A stretch of 64,000 nucleotides of DNA from Sesamum alatum (lineage: Eukaryota > Streptophyta > Magnoliopsida > Lamiales > Pedaliaceae). The translations under genes were made by a program, and so were the position numbers. Of the stretch, positions 25,043-35,402 are shown one piece after another. The stretch's first letter is position 1, and every line of letters begins with the position of its first letter. Location: the NCBI GenBank assembly GCA_034509735.1, contig JACGWO010000002.1, forward strand, positions 43,913,702 through 43,977,701. Direction: 5' to 3'. The notes below the pieces were generated by a model. The model was not told where the DNA came from. It did no database searches and worked only from the letters and a program-made list of their open reading frames with translations.

Positions 25043-25957
25043 TTTCTTTCAATTTTTTTCTTTAAACGTTCGTGCCACGACAGCTAATCATTAAAAAAAG
25101 AAAGAGGTAAGTTACAGAATTTAATGCTAGAGTTAAATACAATTACCATCCATAAAGTATTCACCCCACATCAATTACCCCTAAGGTATTAAAACTTTCA
25201 AAAAAAATTCCTAACCTTCTAACTCATTTAACTTTTAAGTCAAAAAAGCCAATTTTATCCTTACTAAAAGTTGTTTTCTAAAAAAATTAAATGAATTTCT
25301 AAAATACTAAAATTACCTTTTGTCGAAGCTCTGTCTAATTCTAGTTTCACTTGTTTATCGAACTCTTTTTATTTTCATAATCCTAAAGTACTTGGAGCCC
25401 ATTTTATTTTAATTTCACTTGTTTGTCAAACCAAATTAAAAATAAATTTATACATGTATATATGTTTATATATTTACTTAAACAAACATACAATTTAAAA
25501 TCGAAAGGGCTGACGAGCTAATAAGAAAATATACAATTAACATATATTTATAATATATATTTATATATATATATGGTAATTATATAAATGTGACAATTAT
25601 ATGAATGTATAAATTTATTTTTAACTTGATTTGACAAATAAGTAAAGCTAACATAAAATGAGCTCCAAATATTTTAAGATTGTAAAAATCAAAAGAGCTC
25701 GATGAACAAGTAGAATTAAAATTATACAAAATTTCAAAAAAAAGTGATTTTGGTATTTAAAAGTCTCTTTAATTTTAAACTTCAAAATTAAAGGAGTTAG
25801 AAAGTTGAGGGAGTGGTTTACTACTTTAAAGGAATAATTGATGTGAATTGAATACTTCAAGATTTTCTTTCAATTTTTTTCTTTAAACCTTCGTGCCATG
25901 CCACAACGGCTAATCATTAAAAAAAAAAAAAAGAGGTAAGTTACAGAATTTAATGCT
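25043..25957. mobile_element. Palindromic insertion between 90-bp direct repeats
   Basis: About 86-94 bases (TTTCTTTCAATTTTTTTCTT through AATTTAATGCT) occur at 25043-25128 and again at 25864-25957. The other array units have this stretch only once. Between the copies lie 735 bp (25129-25863) absent from the other units. The two ends of that block are inverted copies of each other for at least 250 bases: left words such as AGTATTCACCCCACATCAAT match the minus strand near 25855. No coding. The direct repeats are far longer than any transposase-made duplication. Confidence 0.75.
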
Positions 25958-26582
25958 ATAATTACTCATCAAAATTTATTGTTATCTGGATTTTTATTAA
26001 TGATTGCTAAAGCTGGCATTATTACATTTAAACCAAACAAAAAGATTGTAAGTAAATACACCTAATATTTTTGTTAGTGAATTCTGCGGATACATAAATG
26101 AATGAAATGCATTTATTATCATGATGTGCACGTTTTTGTAGTGTAAAAGAATACAACAGAACATTCAAAACCAACACAAACTCTTGCATTGCACTTGTTT
26201 CATTGTACAGAACTAGATACATTTGACAACCCCAAACCTGAATAGTGAAAAATCCTAACCAAAACAATAATGTAGGGTGAATCCGTGGGATATTGTAAGG
26301 TTTTTAAATTTTGGAATAGCAACCTGAGGTAATAAGAGGGGGATGGAAATGAGATGAACCCTTTTCAAAATCTCCGACTAGTAAATTGGAAATTTTTAGT
26401 TCCATCGTCCAAAGTAAAATCTGCATCTTCTTAGTTTTCATCATCACTGCCCATTTCTACTCGTTCGGTTTGAGTAGAGGGAAAGGATGGCGTGGAAGAT
26501 GCGTTCTTGATAATATTGCTGCCACCACGTAATGAAGGTCTCTTGTTTGTGTTCCATTCGGGTGGCAGCTTAGTCTCCATGT

Positions 26583-26722
26583 GACGTTGGAAGTGTTCTC
26601 CTTCTGCCTTTATGTTGCAACACAATGACAACATCATTGGCAACATGACGTTGGAAGTGTTTTCCTTTTGCCTTTGGGCTGCAACACAACTGCAACATGA
26701 CGTTGGAAGTCTTTTCCTTCTT
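26583..26722 (-). repeat. Three tandem copies of an exon start in M1
   Basis: Units beginning GACGTTGGAAGTGTTTTCC (plus-strand reading) start at 26583, 26647 and 26699, with spacings of 64 and 52 bases. Each contains, on the minus strand, a pyrimidine/TTGCA stretch and the first codons of the module exon. The same arrangement recurs in M2 (45735-45875) and M3 (58141-58280), so it predates the array. Confidence 0.75.
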
Positions 26723-27242
26723 ATCCTTCCCAGCCCTTCTACAGCCGAGTGCCTGGATGGAATTTCTCAGTGTAAGCACTGCTTAGGACGCATCTAAGAA
26801 AGAGGGAATTCACATTAGCGTTGGACATAATAATATCAGTTGAGAGAACCCTCAAAACTTTTCATCTTCTTCTTTTTCTCATGATTGAACATGTGTTAAT
26901 ATTAGGGGTTGAGTGTATATTAAGGCAGTCCTGCAAAGACTTACAGGACACGGGATCCATCGCAAATGAATGCACCCAAACATGATTTCATGTTTGTGTT
27001 CCATTTGTGTGACAGAATCAATCTCCACTTCTTGTTCGGAGCATGGTCCGGTGTCTCCACTTGTCCGATGCCTCCCAATCCGTCTTCACTCGGGTTCACA
27101 GATGATTTTGATTTCCATCTTCTGCCCCTGCAAACAAGGAAATTCAAGTAACACTATTAGAAAAGATCAGATTGTATAAAACCTTTGATTTGTTAACTGA
27201 TACCAAGAAATGAAATTTAGTTAGCAACTTCTTTCTTCTTCT

Positions 27243-27276
27243 TGTGTGTGTGTGTGTGTGCGTGTGTGTGTGTGTG
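27243..27276. repeat. (TG)n microsatellite in M1
   Basis: A TG run with one CG interruption. Equivalent runs in M2 (46400-46414) and M3 (58795-58813) are shorter, so the length differs between array copies. It would lie in the intron before the module exon. Confidence 0.9.
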
Positions 27277-27552
27277 GATTGTGAGGGAATGCTTGTCAGA
27301 TCTGAAAGTTTACGAATCACTGAATTAGAGGTAAAACACTCCATAAAACAAGCGAAAAGCAGATCAGTAAGTCAGGAACATAGTCAAAAACTATGCCCTG
27401 ACACATAAAAGAAATAAGAAATAAGAAATGAAGAAAACTTCAATCCATCAGAAAGAAAGCCACATCCGTAAAATCGAAAACCCCTGAAGTACTTATAACA
27501 TTTACAACGAAACATAAACCATCACCTGTAAAAACCTTCAATAAACATTATT

Positions 27553-27577
27553 ATTGGCAACAAAAGAAGTTGCCAAT
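27553..27577 (-). promoter_or_regulatory. Conserved hairpin in the M1 leader
   Basis: ATTGGCAAC and GTTGCCAAT are separated by seven bases, giving a perfect 9-bp stem about 85 bases downstream of the expected transcript start. M2 (46669-46693) and M3 (59083-59107) keep both arms exactly, while the loop changes in M3. Confidence 0.55.
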
Positions 27578-27685
27578 GAATCAAACTAAAACTTCCTCAG
27601 AGGAAAAATACTAGCAGAAATCGAAAGCAAATTTCTATATTGAGATTAACTCTGATGTGCGAGTATGAAGGGCAGGAAGGGGGGG

Positions 27686-27800
27686 TATTTATTAGCATCC
27701 GCAACATGACAGCTGCTTAATCCGTCGCATGCAGTCCACAAAATGCGTGACACGTACCTCAGCTATGTGTAATGACTACGTCATGCATGACGTGGAATTA
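27686..27800 (-). promoter_or_regulatory. M1 promoter: TATA box, RY and ACGT motifs
   Basis: On the minus strand AATAAATA (27686-27693) is a TATA box. Upstream come a GCATGC (RY-type) at 27728, TACGTG at 27751 and a perfect 16-bp palindrome ACGTCATGCATGACGT (27778-27793), which is an RY box framed by two ACGT cores. In plants RY boxes bind B3 factors (ABI3/FUS3 type) and ACGT cores bind bZIP factors, a mix typical of seed genes. M2 and M3 keep the palindrome; the M' promoter is related. Seed expression is an inference. Confidence 0.6.
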
Positions 27801-28006
27801 GGGCAACTGGCCTAGCGGGCCTCGACCGTATCGAGCCCACTTCGATAGTATCGAATATAGATGACTTAAAAATTAAGCCATCTATGCAGATAGACACCAA
27901 CACATCCACACTAATCCATACATTCATAATGCAAGACGCGTGGACACCAAAAACTAAATGTTACACAGGCGCCTTGGCTACATTTTCACCTGTAACATTA
28001 CCATCC

Positions 28007-28019
28007 GGCCCATTGGGCC
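28007..28019. promoter_or_regulatory. GGCCCATTGGGCC palindrome upstream of M1
   Basis: Two TCP site II cores in inverted order, kept in M2 (about 47118) and M3 (about 59536). It lies some 320 bases upstream of the M TATA box, facing both directions. Confidence 0.5.
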
Positions 28020-29389
28020 TCTCCATTGATTCTCCTAAAATACAACAGTCCACTTAATTTAAACATGTATAAACAAGAGCATCAGTGCAGCGTGAACTAT
28101 CCTTTTGTTACTAGCATAAATTAGCTCGAGATATGGTTATGAACTTTTAATTCATGGATATAAATTAGACATTCATAGGACACAGGCATCAAAGAAGATC
28201 ATAGAGAGAAAGAATATTTCCAATAACATGCGAGTAAGACACCCAATCTACATATTGACAAATAATTGAACTGCATCTCTAAATAAAATTTTGTCAAATG
28301 TACGACACTGGTAGACATGTTGTATTTCATAAATCTGTCGTACAATTTAGCAGGTGTTTGAAAGCATGAAATAAGAAATTAGAGGGATATCAGGATGCTA
28401 TTCTTCCAGTATCAGTGATATGGACACAGAATGGGAATATCATTTTCAGTGTACGCATACCATGGAGCTATTTTAATTATTTTTACATGAAGAAAGCTAA
28501 TTGCATCTAGCACTGTAATGTTCCACTTCTACCCAAACATTTGGTGTCAATTCTTAAAATCATGAAAATTGTTACAGGAATAACATATAACAACCCCTCC
28601 CCACAATAAGTAGAAGATGGAAACGAAGTTTGGATCGTTAAATATGGAATTCTGATTTGCAGGTCCAGAGGCATCTACATATGATAACTTACATGTACTG
28701 TTTAATAAAAATGATACAGCTCTGCACCCTTAACAGACCTCAAGTAGTGTATGACAGCCAAATAAGTTAAGTTATTGAAGAAAGTTTTGCGAGAACATAG
28801 ACATGTTAAGAAGTGAAGGAAACACAGAAATTTACTTAGACAATGCCCGGTCTGATTAAAATATTTCTTAGCAGATTCTACACAATACTGATTAAGTCCC
28901 TTCCATATATTCGATAGATAAGAATCAGCTACTAGTAATAATAAGTCTCGTTCAACTTCAGTGCACACATTGTTAAATTTGGTAATTTCATCATCAAAAT
29001 CAATCAATTCTAAGTAGGAAGTAACCAGTTATATCCAATAAAGACATGTAAATTTTATTGAACCACTCATTAAACCACCAAGATTTTCAAGGTCAAATAG
29101 TCAATTAAACCGAGCAAGTTTATTGTTTCACTGAATATGTTCAATCGGAATGTCTGTAAACGATATAATGAGATGCGAATTTTCCAAGCAAATGATTTTT
29201 CCTCTCAAACATAAACAACAGTAACAAGAAATTTACCATAACATAGTCACTTCAACTTAAAATTAAACCAAGTTAAGCTTAAAAGCATAAAGTAAAATGA
29301 ACGAACAACACAAAAATTTGAAATAGGAGAAATCAATTACAACCGTGGTGCAAGGTGCCAAAATAGGACGCATGGATATCTTTATGTTA
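28020..29389. other. Upstream part of unit M1, no clear gene
   Basis: This is duplicated at about 47160-48105 (with a deletion) and 59570-60717. A minus-strand ORF at 28702-29007 with VCTEVERDLLLLVADSYLSN is partly preserved in the copies, but the copies are frameshifted and no domain is recognised. Homology with the other units stops near 29130. Confidence 0.45.
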
Positions 29390-29530
29390 TCATACTCGCC
29401 AGCAGCCATGAACTAGGTTAAAATCTCGCCCTAGCACCGCCGACTGCACCACCGTCACTGCGCTAACTCCCCATACTTGACGGACGCCGGAGTGGCCTGC
29501 GATGGTGCTACAGGAGGATGAGGGCTCCAT
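29390..29530 (-). pseudogene. Old relic of PTRHD1-like exon 1
   Basis: A 46-codon ORF starts MEPSSSCSTIAGHSG and continues VSAVTVVQSAVLGRDFN. It lines up with P1 from its second Met (MESSSAANATPDSAN, ADTVVQYVVLRRDL), with the core TVVQxxVLxRD kept. It stops soon after, no exon 2 is nearby, and the base sequence is far more diverged than the other copies. It marks an earlier round of duplication. Confidence 0.6.
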
Positions 29531-29868
29531 TTATGCTCCGGAGACGAATCGTGTTGACAGGTCTAACTTCTAAGCTTTCAGCGTTCTTAAACCAAACTGC
29601 GAGGCCAGAGCGTGGCGAAGATAATGTGAATATACTTTGGCTACTTTCGAATTGCTTTAATTACTCTACAATATATAAATAAATAATAACTCTAATTTCT
29701 ACTTTTAAAATAATGGAGTACTAATTTATACTATCTATGTTTGTATAGTATAATTCTTATTATTTTTTATATTTCTTCAACATCGTATTATTATATTTTT
29801 TTAATTAAGATTTTTTTTAAATAAATTCAACGTTTGTATTGATTTATCAATGTGTATAATAAAATTAT

Positions 29869-30427
29869 GGGTAAATTACAACCACCTCACATGAGATTTG
29901 TCATAATTACAAATACCCCCTTATTGTTTGCAAAATTACAAATACTCATTTGTGGTTCGTAATTTTTAACCAAAGATCTTAAATTAACCATTTTGTCCTT
30001 GAATTGTTTATTAAAATTATAGAAAAATCAGTCGAGCCATAATTACAACCACCTCCCCTGAAGTTTGCCATAATTACAAATACCCCTTGAGGTTTGTAAT
30101 TTTTAACCAAAGATTTTAAATTAACCATTTTGCCCTTGAATTGTTTATTGAAATTGTAAAAAAACCAGTCGAGCCAAATTATTGTATACTCTCTGTAGAA
30201 AACTTAATAAACTTCTCCCAACGCATTGCAGTTCAAAAAAATTTTAAGAATTAAATAAAAATAATTCAGTGCATAAGAGTATTTTGGTCAGTTCACCATA
30301 AAAATAGATATAAATGGGTTATTTATTAGACGGTTACAAATCTCAAAAGGGGATTTGTAATATTTTAAACAACAAAAGGGTATTTATAATATGCCAAATC
30401 TCATGCCTGAGATTATATAAGTTTCTA
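29869..30427. mobile_element. TIR element with an internally duplicated left arm
   Basis: The left end GGGTAAATTACAACCACCTC is followed by CATGAGATTTGTCATAATTAC. The right end, read in reverse, gives CATGAGATTTGGCATATTAT and then ATTACAAATCCCC, so the ends are degenerate inverted repeats. The left arm is present twice in tandem (29869-30036 and 30037-30174), each copy ending CAGTCGAGCC. No coding. The Mutator-like class is suggested by the GGGTAAA terminus only; no clean target duplication was found. Confidence 0.55.
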
Positions 30428-30969
30428 TTTCTAATAATTTTAAACAATAATGCAGCGGATAGAGTGTGTTGCACTTAGCATTATTACCTGTGAATATAAA
30501 GAGGGGTAAGTGGTAAGAAAGGCACAAGAGATTGAATTCCTGAATTTATTTGTTTATTACAAAGAAGAAAACACAATTCCGGAATAGCAACCTAAACAAT
30601 AAGACATAAGACAGAGAAGAAAATGAGTCTGAAACAAAGCACATTCTATCCTATGTACAACTTGTCTTTCTCTTCTGTTCAACAACAGAAGTAGCTAGTA
30701 GCTATACTAATACCACCACCCAGTTTCAGCAAAGATGTTATCAAGAAAAAGCCTTTTTCTCTACACGCCCTTCCTTTGCCAAACCGTGTGTGTGGCAGCA
30801 TCAAGATGCAGACAAACAAGAGCGCTGCTGCGTTACGACTCGATGCCATTCCCTTGCCGTGCGTCGCCGGATCCATTCACCCCGCTGCCGGACGTCGCCC
30901 GAAGTGAAGTTTACTCACTTCATCGGCAGGGATGGGTCGAGTGAAGTGAAGCAGTCAAGAGTGCTTCAG

Positions 30970-31985
30970 CAGGGGGTTTGGTTGCCAACCTCTGCCAGCC
31001 TGACCGCCCTGACTGCTATATAAAGTATTCACGAAAAGAGAATGAGGATTGTGCACGATTCCTTCCCATTCTGGTCCCCGGCATTGTCCTCGCCGGAGCC
31101 TTTCAGCCTCCCACCGTACGCCTCCTGAGACATTGTGGTGATGGTGCAGTGGCTCATTAGTTGACCTTCCAATTGACCAATTCTGGGAATCGAAATCCCC
31201 AGTCGTCGTGCTAACAATCTCCTTCGCTTTCTTCCTGCCAGAAGAAACTGGTACAAAAGCATCTCCAGCTTTCTTCCTGCCAGAAGAAACTGGTACAAAA
31301 GCATCTCCACTTATAATTTATTCAACAAAAAGAAAAAGGAGATAAAACAATTCGAGAAAAAGGACAAAGACCACATATTTGGGAGTAAAAGCACCTTTAT
31401 CTTTGAAACTCTCTTGTTTGGTTGTTTGTGAGAAGATTCCTTCTCCTTCGATATGTTCGTTTCTGCCCCTGTTGCTGATCTGCTCATCACCAGCAGAGGC
31501 AAGGATGGCATGGAAGTTAGGTGAGCAACACCACGGCCGCCATACGGTGCTGCTGATTTCTTGCTCGTGTTCCATATGTGGAATAGAAGGAACCTCCGCA
31601 TCTTGTTCACAGCATGCTCCCCTTCATCCAGTTCTTTCAGTTTTCGCCTGAAAAACAAGAAAATTCAAGTCACATTAGGAAACTTACACCCAAAACAGAA
31701 TAGACAATCAAGAAACTGGCAATCCATGAGAAAGAAGCTGCCATGAAGACACAAAACCAAGGACAAGGTGTACATATATTTACTATAAGAACATAAAACA
31801 TCACGAAAATACCAAAGCAGTTCGGTTCCGAACCTATAAACACGCAAACCGAACATAATCACCAGCAATCCAGAACTTGCCATTGCAATCACAAAATATG
31901 AATAAAACCTGACAAAGAAACAGAGTATTAAACGGAAAACAAAAGAATTCACTCAATTTGGATCACTCCTTTGTTTAGTGCATGA
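30970..31985 (-). pseudogene. Gene M', diverged relative of M (unrecognised)
   Basis: An exon at complement 31395-31647 begins after TTTTTCAG and gives KELDEGEHAVNKMRRFLLFH followed by IWNTSKKS, the same module as M, with the same preceding intron end (ACTTGAATTTTCTTG). The donor is AAAG/GTGCTT. A following exon from 31309 contains a 42-bp in-frame tandem duplication. In the frame that continues the first exon, translation stops after about 33 codons; another frame stays open to about 30973. The start codon and upstream exon are not resolved, so it may be active or dead. Function unknown. Confidence 0.35.
31227..31310 (-). repeat. 42-bp perfect tandem duplication (14 codons)
   Basis: The 42-base unit beginning CTTTCTTCCTGCCAGAAG occurs twice without a gap (31227-31268 and 31269-31310), with one difference at the last base. 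The length is a multiple of three, so a reading frame through it is preserved. Confidence 0.9.
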
Positions 31986-32005
31986 ACGGCAGAAGGCGAG
32001 GTCCG

Positions 32006-32110
32006 TATTTATAGGCATCAGATGCATGACAGCTGGTAAATCTCTTACATGCATTCCACAAAACACTTGACGCGTACCCCAAGGACGTGTCGCGTGTGGA
32101 TTGTGCATGC
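32006..32110 (-). promoter_or_regulatory. M' promoter: TATA box with RY/ACGT motifs
   Basis: On the minus strand CCTATAAATACGG contains the TATA box (32006-32013). Just upstream are CAGCTGTCATGCATC, AATGCATG, TACGCGTC and GACACGTCC. The same order of CAGCTGTCATG, TTTTGTGG and a TACGYGTCA motif is found in the M1-M3 promoters, so the promoters are homologous although the genes have diverged. Confidence 0.55.
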
Positions 32111-33552
32111 TGCAAAATCGAGACAAGTAGCCAAGCTAGCTCCAATGCTGTACAGCACAGTTGCCCACTAAATCGTGTTTTGGAGACTTGGGTGATAAAA
32201 GACGTGCTTTAAGCCATCATTTATTACAAAAATAAATAAATCCAAATAAGCTATGCATTCAACACAATATACATGCTTGCCAAATGCGAATTGCTTTTTA
32301 GTATGGTTCTCTAATGTCTATTGGTACCCCTGTAGATTATGCTTGCTAAGATACCTAATCAAACCTTCAGCGCTCTCTGCATAATCACATTTCAAGATAG
32401 TTCCTGACACCTAAACATGAATACCTAGTCACTTGTTCTCGTCAACAGCCAAAATTCAACTTGATCGAAACACATAGAAAAATCATCAGATTCATGGCAT
32501 TTCTTTAGCTAATTTGTAAACACAACAAATATATCAAAAGCCGAGGTTAAAGTGAACTCATGAAACATCCTCCTGATACGGCGATTCTTTTGATGCAAAA
32601 TTTACATCATGCACTCCGTGTTATAGTCTAATTTTTTATTCCGAGAAATTATCATCATGTAGCATATTGTGTTCGTGGTGTGCAGAAAGTAATAACTGGA
32701 GCGCAAATATCACCATCTTTATAATATTGCACGAGCATACGGGTCTAAGACACTATACGTCATTTATGGGATGATATTATGCTTTCATAGTAACAGAGTC
32801 GTCTGAGCAAGTCATAAAAGGAATAAACTCTGAAGTCACCTTCAACAGACCATATTATATATTTCTCCGACATCAGTTAATTTGCAAAAATGCTAACACC
32901 ATCAAATATTTTGCCATCTCATTTCCGTCAAAAAGTTTAATATTCATGCTTAATGATCACGGAAAGTGACATATGCTGGAGAATTAAATAGCATATGAAT
33001 ATTAATGAGTCCAGAATTCTTGCTCAGAGTGATCAAACTCATCGTTAATCACATCTTGAAACGGATTTTCACGGATATGATCATCAATGATAAATCCAAA
33101 CCAAATATGGTCAGTTTGAGATATACTGGCAGTCGACATTTGCCTATTTCCCTTCAACTACTGAGTGATCACATCAACATTTACCCCCTACTCCACACCT
33201 TCAGGACTGAATTCATTGTTGAGCTCAAACTAAGAATTTATCTACTATTTTCGGTATAAAATATTTCTGAAAAATGAAATGTGATGCGAATCTCCTTACC
33301 AGCACAAATTGATACCCTTTCCATCTCAAACTTAAATAAATTAAAAAAAAAATTATGCACCAAAATGGAGTAACAAGCCAAACCAAGTAACTGAACTATA
33401 AACGCCTAAAACAGAATGAACATTATCATAACAGAACTAGCATCGTAATTAACGAAAGGGAAACATAGAAAATTAAGCAGACGAGAAACAAATGACTAGC
33501 CTCATATGAGGAACCAAGACCGGAGGAAGATAATCGGCGTCACCGTCCCCAT
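32111..33552. other. Upstream region of M', no gene seen
   Basis: AT-rich DNA with only short ORFs. It occupies the same relative place as 28020-29389 in unit M1, but I could not align the two by eye beyond scattered words. Confidence 0.5.
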
Positions 33553-33635
33553 TCCGAGCTCTCCGAATCTCGGAGGACTTTGGTGGAGTCCGCGACGGAG
33601 CTTGCGGCGGATGACGACGGCAGAGATTCAATTAA
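33553..33635 (-). pseudogene. Second old relic of PTRHD1-like exon 1
   Basis: The minus strand gives SSSAASSVADST, then RDSESSEWGR and a stop, matching SSSAANATPDSANVAQGTES of P1. At DNA level GAGCTCTCCG, GGCGGAGTCCG-like and GCGGCGGATGACGAC words are kept in order. It stands upstream of M' exactly as the 29.5-kb relic stands upstream of M1. Confidence 0.5.
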
Positions 33636-33816
33636 TTATCACTCATAAAAATTAAACAAATTCTTAGTTAATATGTTTGACTTTTATGTCCAAGTGAGTG
33701 ATTTGGTACTTCTTTGTAATTCAAGGACAAACTAGTCATAATACACCTCATCAATCATGTGGGCCACTTGGGATAAAGATGGGCTTTGTATGATTTGGGC
33801 CTGATGTATTAGAGTT

Positions 33817-33859
33817 TAACACTCTATTGGGCCCAATAGAGTGTTATTGGGCCCAATAA
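33817..33859. promoter_or_regulatory. Two overlapping perfect palindromes on TTGGGCCCAA
   Basis: 33817-33846 is a 30-base perfect palindrome centred on TTGGGCCCAA. It overlaps by three bases a second 16-base perfect palindrome, TTATTGGGCCCAATAA (33844-33859). Both centres are double site II (GGGCCCA) motifs. No gene start is recognisable nearby. Confidence 0.7.
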
Positions 33860-34660
33860 GTTGGAATATTCCAAATTAGGATGGCAAAGGTAGCCTAAAT
33901 TGATAACTTGAGTTGGTGCAAGGCAAGTGAAACCACACCCTTAAATTTAAAAATCTCTCTAATGTAAATTAAATATTACATTCGTTTTTTATTTGATATT
34001 GGACATCATATATAATACATATTATAAAAAAATATAAATAATATTAAGTTTATTTACATGTTGTATATATTCCGTTCCATTTATACATAATATAAGAAAA
34101 ACCATATTGATTTAATATCGCTAAATTTCATTCATACAATGTGTATATCTCATCTTATTAGTATATCTGATATCCGACCAAACAACTCAGCATCTCTGAC
34201 CCTGTTGGGTCATGAACAAGGTATCAAGCCTACAGTATGTTTATTTTTTCTAACCTAGCACTGGCAAATCCAAAAAGCCAGCTCAAGCAGCAAGGTGATT
34301 TAGGGTACGACAAGGACGACACATGACGCATATTGTCGATATCATAAGACAAGTGATACCGAAAACTCTGTAACTAATTCCACATAAACTGGTTGAAATC
34401 AACTTATCAAGCAACAGGTAAACAAATACCCAGATTCTCAGGGTGATTGGGCAAGATTTGTTCAAAAAGTCATATGTTCATCTAGATAAGTTAAAATTTC
34501 AAACTAATTATTTGGTTAGTTAGCTAACACGTGCTTTCCAACGGTATATGATTTGCCATAACTACTTCCTGGATCATACTCCACGACTGCTTATAACTAA
34601 AGGCTCATGTGCAGTCATTTTGGTTTCGAGTATCTCATATCTGTTGGAAATAAGCTTTAA
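33860..34660. other. Spacer without a gene
   Basis: AT-rich DNA between the palindromes and the left edge of P4. Nothing coding was recognised. P4 homology starts at TTCACATGGATAAAAGG (34661). P exon 2 is absent from this side. Confidence 0.55.
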
Positions 34661-34836
34661 TTCACATGGATAAAAGGTTCCAAAGTTCAGTGTTCACTCA
34701 TCATTGATCAATCACCTTTCACCTCATAATTTAAGCTCTCCGGGACAATTGCAACTAACTCTGATCCATCTCCTTCTTGCTCCACAGAATTTTGAATTAG
34801 AAACTTATTAAATAATGAAATGTAATGTGAACTCTC

Positions 34837-35364
34837 TATAACGACTTCAGGAAGAAACGCGCTTTTATGCGCTAACCGTTCGATGAAGACAGAAGATCTG
34901 AGCCGTCCATCCGAGGGCTCAATCGAAATTGGGGGAGATTCTGCAATTGAAGGGCGAAACGGTGTTGCTCCTTACAAATTAGGGCGCAATCCTGGCAACC
35001 CTAAAAATGCTGGAAAGAAACTTCTCCTCGGGACCAGCTGGGCAACTGACAAGAAGCCACGTGGCGAGTAGGTAACTGGAGTCTGAGGTGCGCCGCCCCA
35101 GTTGATCATCAGAACAAGCTTCCCTTTTGACGAGGACCAATCCTGAGCTGAGAAGGAACTGGAGTTTTGCAGAATTTATTTTTGTGTCTGCTAGGGTTTA
35201 AGTCTTTTTCCTCTTTTGTTAAAGTCAATTTTCAGACATCTTTATGTATTGGAAGCTGGGGCAAATTTTGAATTCAATGAAGTATTATTACACTTTTGTG
35301 TCTTCCTTCTCATCGTTCAATTTCTCTTTATTTTCCACCCTTTTTTTCTATCTTAGTTCTTACA
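34837..35364 (+). repeat. 5' LTR of element A
   Basis: Begins TATAACGACTTCAGG where the partner LTR begins TGTAACAACTTTAGG, so the terminal TG has mutated to TA. Ends AGTTCTTACA. Homologous along its length to 39926-40452. Confidence 0.93.
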
Positions 35365-35380
35365 TTTGGTATCAGAGCCA
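35365..35380 (+). other. Primer-binding site of element A (tRNA-iMet)
   Basis: TTTGGTATCAGAGCCA follows the LTR directly and matches the complement of the 3' end of plant initiator tRNA-Met. Confidence 0.92.
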
Positions 35381-35402
35381 GGCATTCCTTGGACCTAAAA
35401 AC

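Larger units (their letters stand above)
26431..27660 (-). pseudogene. Gene M, copy M1 (unrecognised, probably broken)
   Basis: Inferred exons: complement of 26945-27127 (acceptor TTTGCAG, donor CCT/GTAAGT) and 26431-26607 (59 codons with stop, ending MGSDDEN). A leader and upstream exons begin below the TATA box at 27686. Both exons carry the same module: EHAPNKKWRLILSHKWNTN in the first and EGEHFQRHMETKLPPEWNTN in the second, so an exon duplicated long ago. In the frame kept by copy M3, exon 26945-27127 has a TGA after CEPE, so M1 looks broken unless another frame is used. I do not recognise the family. Three tandem copies of the second exon's start lie upstream of it. A (TG)n run lies in the intron. 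Low confidence on exon limits. Confidence 0.4.

Noticed and set aside
26583..26722. Regularly spaced repeats that could suggest a CRISPR-like array
   Set aside because: Only three units with unequal spacing, in a plant gene, each with the same exon start; ordinary tandem duplication.
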